Source: Bacillota bacterium
Lineage (GTDB): Bacteria > Bacillota > Clostridia > Lachnospirales > Lachnospiraceae
Length of the DNA: 8,304 nucleotides
Assembly: GCA_023428655.1 (NCBI GenBank)
Contig: JAEYXC010000372.1
Location: forward strand, 1 to 8,304
Direction: 5' to 3'
Shown: one piece after another, positions 1-5,238 of the stretch
Numbering within the stretch: the first letter of the stretch is position 1
How the letters are laid out: every line of letters starts with the position of its first letter
The notes under the pieces: model-generated
The model's input: only the letters and a program-made list of their open reading frames with translations
Databases searched by the model: none
What the model was told of the DNA's origin: nothing
Program-made: the position numbers and the translations under genes

Positions 1-51
1 CTTGGTAAGCCGGTAAGTAAGCGTAAAGAGAGAAGATATTATGGCAATTAA
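1..51 (+). CDS. 3' end of an upstream gene, possibly a sensor kinase
   Basis: Frame 1 is open from the left edge to a TAA at 49-51, while the other two forward frames stop within the first 15 bases. The visible peptide is a short basic tail ending in RRYYGN. The stop lies 11 bases inside the next gene, so the two reading frames overlap, as is common for translationally coupled sensor kinase and response regulator pairs. The kinase identity is inferred only from the neighbour; nothing in these 16 residues is diagnostic. It could be chance open sequence. Confidence 0.4.
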   Translation, partial: LGKPVSKRKERRYYGN

Positions 52-781
52 AGTAATCATAGTAGAAGATGAAAGCGGAATTCGCACACTGCTTCGAAAG
101 ATCATAGAGAAAAAGGATGGTTTTGAAATTGTAGGAGAATGTGACAATTTGTCCGAGGCCGTCAGCTTGTTCCTAAAAACAAGAGCAGAGGTAATCTTTT
201 TGGATATTGAGATAAAAGACTCCAGCGGTTTGGATTGTGCTAAAATTATTGCTGATATGGAGCCTAAGACCAAGATCATATTTGCGACCGCACATTCGGA
301 ATACATGTCGGAAGCCTTTGAGGTATATGCCTTTGATTATCTGATTAAGCCCTTTCATGTGGAGCGTGTTCATCAGACCCTGGATCGTATAAAGACCTTT
401 ACAGAGTCGGCAGAGAAGGTGCATCTTGATAAAATTTTTAAATATGAACGAGGTCTTGAGAAACTTCTTGTAAAGGGTAAGGAACGAATGAGCTTTGTGG
501 ATATTAATGATATCGTCTTAGTTCAGAGGGAGAATAATGCTACCGTCATCTATACAAAAAAGGACTCCTTTACAACCTCTGCAGGTCTGAGTGAAATAGA
601 AGCAAAGCTCGATAAAGAACAGTTTATGAGAAGCCATAAATCCTATTTGATCAATGTCTCTCAGATTACGAAAATCGAGCCCTATGGCAGATGGACTTAT
701 ATTGTAACCTTTCGGGATATTGATAAGGATGCTTTAATGACCGCTGAGAAGTTTGAAGAAATAAAGAAACGATTTTTATAA
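41..781 (+). CDS. LytTR-family response regulator
   Basis: A two-component response regulator of 246 residues, the usual size for the LytR/AgrA/AlgR group. Residues 1-120 form a CheY-like receiver: acidic pair E9-D10, phospho-acceptor D55 in FLDIE, switch threonine T83 in FATA, and K103 in the LIKP motif. Residues of about 140-246 form a LytTR DNA-binding domain, with the hallmark RSHKSYLIN at 197-205. A phosphorelay from a partner histidine kinase would control its binding to promoter repeats in the cytoplasm. The overlapping upstream frame (stop at 49-51) may be that kinase. The start at 41 follows a purine-rich stretch (AAAGAGAGAAG) and fits the receiver's usual MxIxVxIVED beginning. Its targets cannot be read from this window. 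A transmembrane output is excluded because no hydrophobic segment is present. Confidence 0.93.
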   Translation: MAIKVIIVEDESGIRTLLRKIIEKKDGFEIVGECDNLSEAVSLFLKTRAEVIFLDIEIKDSSGLDCAKIIADMEPKTKIIFATAHSEYMSEAFEVYAFDYLIKPFHVERVHQTLDRIKTFTESAEKVHLDKIFKYERGLEKLLVKGKERMSFVDINDIVLVQRENNATVIYTKKDSFTTSAGLSEIEAKLDKEQFMRSHKSYLINVSQITKIEPYGRWTYIVTFRDIDKDALMTAEKFEEIKKRFL

Positions 782-789
782 GTAATCAT

Positions 790-819
790 TTGATTTAGGC
801 TATAAGAACAGGATATTAA
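790..819 (+). promoter_or_regulatory. Possible promoter for the structured element
   Basis: TTGATT (790-795) and TATTAA (814-819) are separated by 18 bases. Each hexamer matches the sigma-A consensus at four of six positions. A start near 826 would place transcription just before the stem at 840. The match is weak and could be chance in AT-rich DNA. Confidence 0.3.
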
Positions 820-839
820 TTTGCAGCATATTTAAGATT

Positions 840-968
840 AGGATAACAGCATCCTTCACACAGGTTGACGTTTCTCTGTATTTTATTGGCCACACCAAGC
901 GAGTATATTGGCCGGTGTCCTTCAAGATCAGAAGTCGTTAGCAAATGGGGTGCATGTTATCCTTTTTC
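840..968 (+). ncRNA. Candidate structured RNA or leader, unassigned
   Basis: AGGATAACA (840-848) pairs perfectly with TGTTATCCT (955-963). The stem continues through 849-854 with 948-953 after one bulged A (954) and with one G-U pair, giving about 15 bp. Directly after the right arm comes TTTTT (963-967), as in an intrinsic terminator. The roughly 93 enclosed bases hold smaller possible stems: ACACC (892-896) with GGTGT (914-918), and CTTC (920-923) with GAAG (931-934). A closing stem around a multi-stem core plus a T run fits a small RNA or a terminating leader. I do not recognise any riboswitch or known RNA class. The rest of the gap between genes (969-1060) shows nothing convincing. Confidence 0.4.
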
Positions 969-1066
969 TATAAATGCTATGAGATAAGTCAGATTCAGAT
1001 GAAAGAAACCAGTGGAGCTGGATCAAAGCTCTTAATGTGAAGAAGGAACAAAGCTTTTATTTGCTA

Positions 1067-1095
1067 TTGGAATTCGTCATTCCCTGTACTATAAT
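1067..1095 (+). promoter_or_regulatory. Sigma-A-like promoter of the phosphatase gene
   Basis: TTGGAA (1067-1072), a 17-base spacer and a perfect TATAAT (1090-1095). Transcription would start near 1102, leaving a leader of about 58 bases before the phosphatase start codon. The leader includes a small hairpin at 1136-1148. Confidence 0.65.
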
Positions 1096-1159
1096 TGGAA
1101 TAAGGATGAGAGGGTAGAAAAGCAGGAAGAAAGGACGAGCAGGGCTCGCGTAGAAACCT

Positions 1160-1759
1160 ATGACGATAGTATATTTTATTCGGCATGCGGAGCCGGATTT
1201 TAATATTCATGATGATATGGAACGACCTCTAACCGAGGAGGGGAGAAAAAGCTGCAGCAAAGTAACAAGATATCTTCTGGATAAGAACATCACGAGGATA
1301 TTCTCCAGTCCTTATAAAAGAGCAGTCGATACGGTAAGTGATTTTGCACATGCCACCGGTCTTAAAGTTGAAGCAATCTATGATCTTCGCGAACGAGCCG
1401 TGAATGATGGATGGATTGAGAACTTTTCTGCGTTTGTACATAATCAGTGGAAGGATTTTAATTATAAGTTGAAGGGCGGTGAAAGCCTTCACGAGGTTCA
1501 AGCAAGATGCATTCCAGCACTGGAGTCGATTCTTAAGGAAGTGACGGAGGGTAATATCGTGATCGGCTCCCATGGAACAGCCATCAGTACCATCATTCAT
1601 TACTACGACAATTCCTATGGGGTAGAGCATTTTAATCGTATTCGTAACCGAATGCCCTTTGTAGCCCGGCTTACCTTCGATCACACAGTGTGCAGGTCCA
1701 TCCAGATCCTTGATATTCTTGGTGCCGAGGAAGTAAAACTATATGAAAAAACCATTTAG
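1160..1759 (+). CDS. Histidine phosphatase family protein (phosphoglycerate mutase-like)
   Basis: A cytosolic phosphatase or mutase of the histidine phosphatase superfamily, 199 residues, typical of the short bacterial branch. The sequence shows the RHAE motif with nucleophile H9 (R8 beside it), SSPYKRAVDT at 49-58 with phosphate-binding R54, a probable acid/base E78 in DLRER, and GSHG at 136-139 with the second catalytic H138. These form the expected catalytic set, so the enzyme should be active. The substrate cannot be read from sequence; relatives act on sugar phosphates, nucleotides or cofactor precursors. An in-frame TAG at 1151-1153 blocks upstream extension, and the RHA motif needs a start this early, so ATG 1160 is firm. 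The ribosome site is weak: AAGG at 1131-1134 lies behind a small hairpin (1136-1148). A good promoter precedes it at 1067-1095. Confidence 0.9.
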   Translation: MTIVYFIRHAEPDFNIHDDMERPLTEEGRKSCSKVTRYLLDKNITRIFSSPYKRAVDTVSDFAHATGLKVEAIYDLRERAVNDGWIENFSAFVHNQWKDFNYKLKGGESLHEVQARCIPALESILKEVTEGNIVIGSHGTAISTIIHYYDNSYGVEHFNRIRNRMPFVARLTFDHTVCRSIQILDILGAEEVKLYEKTI

Positions 1760-1860
1760 CATGTTTTTGTCATAGTAAGCTTTTGTAGAGAATGCTATAG
1801 TAAATAAGAAGCCAGATACATTTTTGTTTCACAGGATGGATCAATAAGAAGGAGATATTT

Positions 1861-2904
1861 ATGCTTGCACTGATTGCTGCATTATCGAAAAACCATGTAA
1901 TTGGAAATAAAGGGGTCATACCGTGGAAAATCAAAGGAGAACAGAAGCGCTTTAAAGAGCTTACCACAGGAAAAACGATTATTATGGGGAAGCGCTCCTT
2001 TGAGGAGATTGGTAAACCACTCCCGAATCGGAAGACAATTGTTATTTCAAATACTACGAAGTATGAGTACGAAAATTGCATAACACTTGGATCACTGGCG
2101 CAGGCAATCGAGTATGTGGGGCAAGAGGATGCCTTCGTCGCAGGAGGAGAGCAGCTGTACCGGGAAGCCCTTCCCTTTGTTGATATAATGTATCTTACGG
2201 TACTTGATCTGGAAATAGAGGGAGATACCTATTTTCCATGCTTTAATGAGAAGGAATTCTCCCTTACTTCAGTGGAAGAATTCCAGGGTGAGATTCCCTA
2301 TAAATATCTAACTTATATTCGGAATAGTCTGGCGGATAAAAAGGATGGGATGCCTTTGAAAGCAAATACTTATGAGTATCTTGCAAATAGGGATTCAGTT
2401 GCGATTCGTTACGCGGTACCTGAGGATGCAAAGCAGCTATGTGTTTGGTGGAATGATGGAAAGGTTATGGCGCATGCCGGATTCCCGAAGGGCTTAAATA
2501 CTACAGAGGAGGCCATTCTGGAGCAGATTAATGGTGAGGACAGGAATCGTCGTAGGATTATTCTTGAGGTGGAATCAAAACCGGTGGGTGAGATGAGTTA
2601 TCGTTTATTTGACTCTAGCGCAGAGATTGGGATTAAAATCTGTAATACAAGTTATCAGGAGAAGGGTTATGGAACTACCGCGTTGAAGCTGATGATCGAG
2701 TATTTGTTCCTGATTCAAAAGGTAACAAGGATCGTGCTGGATACAAATCAGAAGAATACTAGGGCGCAGCATGTATATGAAAAGCTTGGTTTTATAAAGA
2801 CAGCCACCCATATGGAGGCATGGATGGATCAGGAGGGCCAGCTTCAATCCTTTATCGATTACGAGCTTCAAAAAGAGCATTATTCAAGGGAATCATCATC
2901 ATAA
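1861..2904 (+). CDS. Dihydrofolate reductase fused to GNAT N-acetyltransferase
   Basis: A 347-residue two-domain protein. Residues 1-155 are a complete dihydrofolate reductase, which reduces dihydrofolate to tetrahydrofolate with NADPH: ALIAAL start, VIG at 13-15, IPW at 20-22, acidic E27 at the catalytic position (D27 in E. coli), R57 in PLPNRK for the folate glutamate, GG at 95-96 for NADPH, and T113. Around E27 it reads KGEQ, a motif I recall from trimethoprim-insensitive DfrA1 and DfrA12. Residues 156-177 form a linker. Residues of about 178-340 are a GNAT acetyltransferase with acetyl-CoA motif QEKGYG (266-271) and a C-terminal NTRAQHVYEKLGF (299-311). The acceptor substrate is unknown. 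An excellent AAGGAG (1849-1854) sits 6 bases before the ATG. The only promoter sign upstream is a lone extended -10 (TGCTATAGT, 1793-1801), so it may be cotranscribed with the phosphatase gene 101 bases upstream. It ends in tandem stops TAA-TAG. Confidence 0.92.
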   Translation: MLALIAALSKNHVIGNKGVIPWKIKGEQKRFKELTTGKTIIMGKRSFEEIGKPLPNRKTIVISNTTKYEYENCITLGSLAQAIEYVGQEDAFVAGGEQLYREALPFVDIMYLTVLDLEIEGDTYFPCFNEKEFSLTSVEEFQGEIPYKYLTYIRNSLADKKDGMPLKANTYEYLANRDSVAIRYAVPEDAKQLCVWWNDGKVMAHAGFPKGLNTTEEAILEQINGEDRNRRRIILEVESKPVGEMSYRLFDSSAEIGIKICNTSYQEKGYGTTALKLMIEYLFLIQKVTRIVLDTNQKNTRAQHVYEKLGFIKTATHMEAWMDQEGQLQSFIDYELQKEHYSRESSS

Positions 2905-2905
2905 T

Positions 2906-2933
2906 AGGTCCTTTTTATTATAAAATAGGACCT
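2906..2933 (+). terminator. Hairpin after the DHFR-GNAT gene, possible terminator
   Basis: AGGTCCT (2906-2912) pairs with AGGACCT (2927-2933). The stem continues with TTTTA (2913-2917) and TAAAA (2921-2925) around a three-base loop, giving 12 bp with one bulged T (2926). It begins two bases past the stop codon. There is no T run directly after it; the next one (2947-2952) overlaps the following promoter. Termination is therefore plausible but unproven, and mRNA end protection is an alternative. Confidence 0.5.
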
Positions 2934-2941
2934 GATACTAA

Positions 2942-2970
2942 TTGACTTTTTTATTATACTGACATAAAAT
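2942..2970 (+). promoter_or_regulatory. Strong sigma-A-like promoter before the metallo-hydrolase gene
   Basis: TTGACT (2942-2947), a 17-base spacer and TAAAAT (2965-2970); each hexamer matches the consensus at five of six positions. The expected start is near 2977, about 115 bases before the coding region and only about 17 bases before the left arm of a terminator-like hairpin. Confidence 0.65.
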
Positions 2971-2993
2971 TTTTATTATAGGGATGGTAATAT

Positions 2994-3041
2994 CTTCATG
3001 GAAGAGGCAATAGGGCAAGGCTTTTTTCATGAAGCTTTTTT
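2994..3041 (+). terminator. Intrinsic terminator in the leader, candidate attenuator
   Basis: Bases 2994-3008 pair with 3020-3034 over 15 bp, including three G-U pairs, around an 11-base loop. The stem is followed by C and six T (3036-3041). This is a full intrinsic terminator between the promoter at 2942-2970 and the coding region at 3092. The left arm can instead fold as TCTTC (2993-2997) with GAAGA (3001-3005) around an ATG loop, which would exclude the terminator stem. This suggests either regulated attenuation or a terminated small RNA of about 65 bases. No known aptamer is recognised. Confidence 0.6.
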
Positions 3042-3091
3042 GTTAATACGAAGTAGGCCAAAGACGGTTTACGAATAAGGCAGGTTAATTT

Positions 3092-3844
3092 ATGAAAATA
3101 AAGGAATTATCCCATGGAGTGATCCAGTATATATTTGACCCGGTAAAGGATAAGAAGTACGGGAATAATGTCATTGCGATTGTCAGCGGTGATAAGGCAA
3201 TTATTATCGATACAGGCTATGCCGAACAGACAGAAGAGGTAAATAAGAACCTAAGGGATGCCGGAATCTTGATCGAAGGGGTTATTGTGTCCCATTTTCA
3301 TGAAGAGCATATCCAGGGCTTAAAGTATCTGCAGGGCGTTACCATTTATGGCAGCAGCTATTATCAGCAGACCTTAGACCGCTTTGTCCCTTTAGAGGAA
3401 CAGAAGTATTATATTCCCACTGTTAAAATCGATAAAAATTATAAAATTAGTTTTGGCGAGCAGGTATTGGAGCTGATTCATAATCCGGGGCATTCTATCT
3501 GCACATTGCTGGTTAAGATTAATGAAAGGTTTCTGTTTGTTGCAGATGAATTAATGTATGCTCCAGATGGAGAGCCCATCCTACCGATGGTTTCAAAGAA
3601 TGATATTATCAATCATTATGTCTCGGTTCATAATATGACGAAGTATAAAAACTATATTCTTATACCTGGGCATGGTGAGGCAATTGAAGATAAGCGCAGA
3701 ATTGTCCGGGATTCAAAAAATGTATGCCATTATCTCTGTGAGATCCTAAGCCATGATGATGAAATAACTGTTGAACAGGCGACAAAGAACTGTAAATGTA
3801 AATTTATACACGAGGACTGGCATCCGAATGTATATAAAGCGTGA
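3092..3844 (+). CDS. MBL-fold (metallo-beta-lactamase superfamily) hydrolase
   Basis: A cytosolic metallo-hydrolase of 250 residues, close to the usual length for a stand-alone MBL domain. Visible metal ligands follow the family order: HFHEEH at 68-73 (H68, H70, H73), H134 in NPGHS, D152 in FVADE and H194 in IPGHGE. D40-T41 (IIDTG) forms the usual strand before the active site. The motif is normally HxHxDH; here the Asp is Glu (E72), which may alter the second metal site. No signal peptide is seen. The C-terminal part (of about 205-250) is rich in Cys and His: C212, H213, C216, C234, C236, H240 and H244. The substrate is unknown; relatives include glyoxalase II-like thioesterases, lactonases and nucleases. 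The ATG follows GGCAGG at about 3078. It stands alone, with its own promoter and a leader terminator upstream. Confidence 0.85.
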   Translation: MKIKELSHGVIQYIFDPVKDKKYGNNVIAIVSGDKAIIIDTGYAEQTEEVNKNLRDAGILIEGVIVSHFHEEHIQGLKYLQGVTIYGSSYYQQTLDRFVPLEEQKYYIPTVKIDKNYKISFGEQVLELIHNPGHSICTLLVKINERFLFVADELMYAPDGEPILPMVSKNDIINHYVSVHNMTKYKNYILIPGHGEAIEDKRRIVRDSKNVCHYLCEILSHDDEITVEQATKNCKCKFIHEDWHPNVYKA

Positions 3845-3865
3845 TAAATCAAAATGATGAATTTC

Positions 3866-3883
3866 TGAGAATATTTCCTCTCA
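3866..3883 (+). repeat. Small hairpin after the metallo-hydrolase gene
   Basis: TGAGA (3866-3870) and TCTCA (3879-3883) form a 5-bp inverted repeat with an 8-base loop. It overlaps the outer arm of the next, stronger structure, so the two could not form fully at once. Confidence 0.3.
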
Positions 3884-3933
3884 TACCAATGCCAATGTTA
3901 TCCCATAACATGTGGCTGCTTTTTAGTGGTATG
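3882..3933 (+). terminator. Nested hairpin with internal T run, likely terminator
   Basis: The core is GCCA-ATGTTAT (3891-3901) pairing with ATAACAT-g-TGGC (3905-3916), 11 bp around a CCC loop with one bulged G. Five T follow at 3920-3924, so the core can end transcription of the metallo-hydrolase gene 47 bases after its stop. An outer perfect 7-bp pair, CATACCA (3882-3888) with TGGTATG (3927-3933), encloses both the core and the T run, which is unusual for a simple terminator. Confidence 0.6.
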
Positions 3934-3939
3934 CTTCTT

Positions 3940-3963
3940 AGGGTATCCATTACGATATACCCT
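3940..3963 (+). repeat. Inverted repeat upstream of the transporter promoter
   Basis: AGGGTAT (3940-3946) and ATACCCT (3957-3963) form a 7-bp stem around a 10-base loop, followed by TCTTAAG. It could be a second weak terminator or an operator about 40 bases upstream of the -35 box. A smaller inverted repeat, AATTC-CTT-GAATT (3976-3988), lies between it and the promoter. Confidence 0.35.
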
Positions 3964-4004
3964 TCTTAAGAACTCAATTCCTTGAATTTGGAAGAAAAAA
4001 AGTA

Positions 4005-4033
4005 TTGACTTATCCTTATTTTAATAGTACACT
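4005..4033 (+). promoter_or_regulatory. Sigma-A-like promoter of the ABC importer operon
   Basis: TTGACT (4005-4010), a 17-base spacer and TACACT (4028-4033). The expected start near 4040 gives a leader of about 80 bases with a hairpin at 4068-4090. Confidence 0.7.
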
Positions 4034-4067
4034 TTATCCATTAAAAGTGATAAAGCTTTAAAGCGGA

Positions 4068-4090
4068 ATAGCGTTTTTTGGAAACGCTAT
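4068..4090 (+). promoter_or_regulatory. Leader hairpin of the ABC importer operon
   Basis: ATAGCGTTT (4068-4076) and AAACGCTAT (4082-4090) form a perfect 9-bp stem with a 5-base loop. It lies between the predicted start of transcription and the AGGAGG (4105-4110) of the lipoprotein gene. The bases after it (ATTTTAT) make a poor T tract, so it may be a weak attenuator, a 5' stabiliser or a protein site. No Trp-rich leader peptide or T-box feature is visible. Confidence 0.45.
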
Positions 4091-4120
4091 ATTTTATGAT
4101 TAAGAGGAGGATCAGTTTGT

Positions 4121-5089
4121 ATGAAAATTAGAAGAATATTTGCTGTGATGCTGATTGCAGTAATGTCTGTGATAGTACTTGCCGGTTGCAGTACTAAGGA
4201 TAAGGTATTTAAGATTGGTGTAAATCAATATGTTACGCATGCTGCACTCGATGCTAGCTACCAGGGCTTTGTGGATGCATTAGCAGAGGCAGGATACATA
4301 GATGGAGAAAACATCAAAATTGATTTACAGAATGCCCAAGGAGATCAAGCAACGGCGAATACCATCGCGAATAAGCTGATCAATGATAATAATGACATGA
4401 TTTTGGCAATTGCAACTCCTTCTGCACAGGCAGTAGCAAATGCAACGAAGGATATTCCAATCCTGATTACCGCAGTAACTGATCCGGCCGGTTCCGGGCT
4501 TGTGGCTTCGAACGAGGCTCCCGGTGGTAATGTATCCGGAACCTCGGATTTGACACCGATTAAAAATCAAATTGACCTCTTGACCAAACTGGTTCCCGAG
4601 GCAAAGAATATCGCTATTCTTTATTGCTCCAGTGAAAGTAATTCCAAGATACAGGCTGAAATCGCAGAAGCAGCGGCGGCGGAAATAGGGCTTACCACGG
4701 TGGATGCAACCGTATCCAATTCTAATGAGATTCAGCAGGTGGTTCAGTCCTTAGTGGGCAAGGTAGATGCGATCTATGCTCCCACCGATAATATAATTGC
4801 ATCCGGTATGCCGACGGTAGCGCTGGTGGCAAACGATAATGGAATACCTGTAATCTGTGGAGAATCCGGAATGGTGGATGCAGGTGGTCTTGCAACCAAC
4901 GGAATAGACTATTATAAGCTTGGTTGGTTGACCGGAGAGCAGGCGGTGAAGATCATCAAGGGTGAGGCAAAGACAGAGACTATGCCGATTGCTTATTTAC
5001 CCGATGATCAGTATACCATCCAGATCAACGAAGAAGTAGCGACTCAGTTAGGTATTACGATTCCGGCTGATTTACAGGCAAACAAATAA
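4121..5089 (+). CDS. ABC importer substrate-binding lipoprotein (TrpX-like, PF04392 type)
   Basis: The extracytoplasmic ligand-binding lipoprotein of an ABC importer, 322 residues. Residues 1-22 are a lipoprotein signal: basic KIRR, a hydrophobic core, and lipobox LAGC with C23 as the lipidated cysteine. The mature part begins KVFKIGVNQYVTH and has the two-lobe type I binding-protein pattern (lobe start KIGV; ATPSAQA at 108-114; ITAVTDP near 126-132; IAILYCSSE near 164-172; C-terminal GITIPADL at 311-318). This matches the ABC_sub_bind family paired with a LivH-like permease and an ATPase, as found downstream here. Some members are named TrpX for proposed tryptophan or tyrosine uptake, but the ligand here is not shown by sequence. 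AGGAGG (4105-4110) lies 10 bases before the ATG. A strong promoter precedes the gene, and a long hairpin (5138-5170) follows it. Confidence 0.9.
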   Translation: MKIRRIFAVMLIAVMSVIVLAGCSTKDKVFKIGVNQYVTHAALDASYQGFVDALAEAGYIDGENIKIDLQNAQGDQATANTIANKLINDNNDMILAIATPSAQAVANATKDIPILITAVTDPAGSGLVASNEAPGGNVSGTSDLTPIKNQIDLLTKLVPEAKNIAILYCSSESNSKIQAEIAEAAAAEIGLTTVDATVSNSNEIQQVVQSLVGKVDAIYAPTDNIIASGMPTVALVANDNGIPVICGESGMVDAGGLATNGIDYYKLGWLTGEQAVKIIKGEAKTETMPIAYLPDDQYTIQINEEVATQLGITIPADLQANK

Positions 5090-5137
5090 GAAGGACACAA
5101 TAAGGCCTTGCGGATTGAATAAGAGTTATGTCTTTGC

Positions 5138-5170
5138 GAATGAGACCACATTACTATGTGGTCTACATTC
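5138..5170 (+). repeat. Long hairpin between lipoprotein and permease genes
   Basis: AGACCACAT (5143-5151) pairs perfectly with ATGTGGTCT (5156-5164) around a TACT loop. The stem extends with GAATG (5138-5142) and CATTC (5166-5170) past one bulged A (5165), about 14 bp in total. No T run follows, so it is unlikely to stop transcription fully. Such hairpins after binding-protein genes often protect the upstream mRNA and raise the binding protein relative to the membrane parts. That role is inferred here. Confidence 0.6.
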
Positions 5171-5238
5171 ATTCTTAAGTATAAATAGACATTAATCAAT
5201 CTTTAGATCAGTAAGGGATAAGAAAGGAACTAAAAGAT

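Noticed and set aside
840..963. Miniature transposable element (MITE) reading of the inverted repeat pair
   Set aside because: No flanking target duplication is visible, and the T run after the right arm fits a terminator-like RNA better. Other genomic copies could not be searched.
983..1118. Unbroken frame of about 44 codons in the gap before the phosphatase gene
   Set aside because: It has no good start or ribosome site, no recognisable motif, and it overlaps the promoter at 1067-1095.
1229..1684. Open frame of 151 codons on the minus strand
   Set aside because: It lies wholly inside the phosphatase gene, has no recognisable domain and no ribosome site; the + strand frame has clear catalytic motifs.
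173..2880. Other minus-strand and alternate-frame open stretches within the first genes (173-424, 1770-2081, 1901-2083, 2605-2880)
   Set aside because: Each overlaps a well-supported gene, except for intergenic spill at 1770-1860, and shows no family motif.
2977..3041. Known riboswitch aptamer in the metallo-hydrolase leader
   Set aside because: I compared it by memory with preQ1, fluoride and tetrahydrofolate classes and found no match in conserved bases; the leader is also very short.
4096..4131. Eleven-codon frame overlapping the lipoprotein start as a leader peptide
   Set aside because: It has no ribosome site of its own, contains no Trp or other regulatory codon run, and includes the AGGAGG of the real gene.
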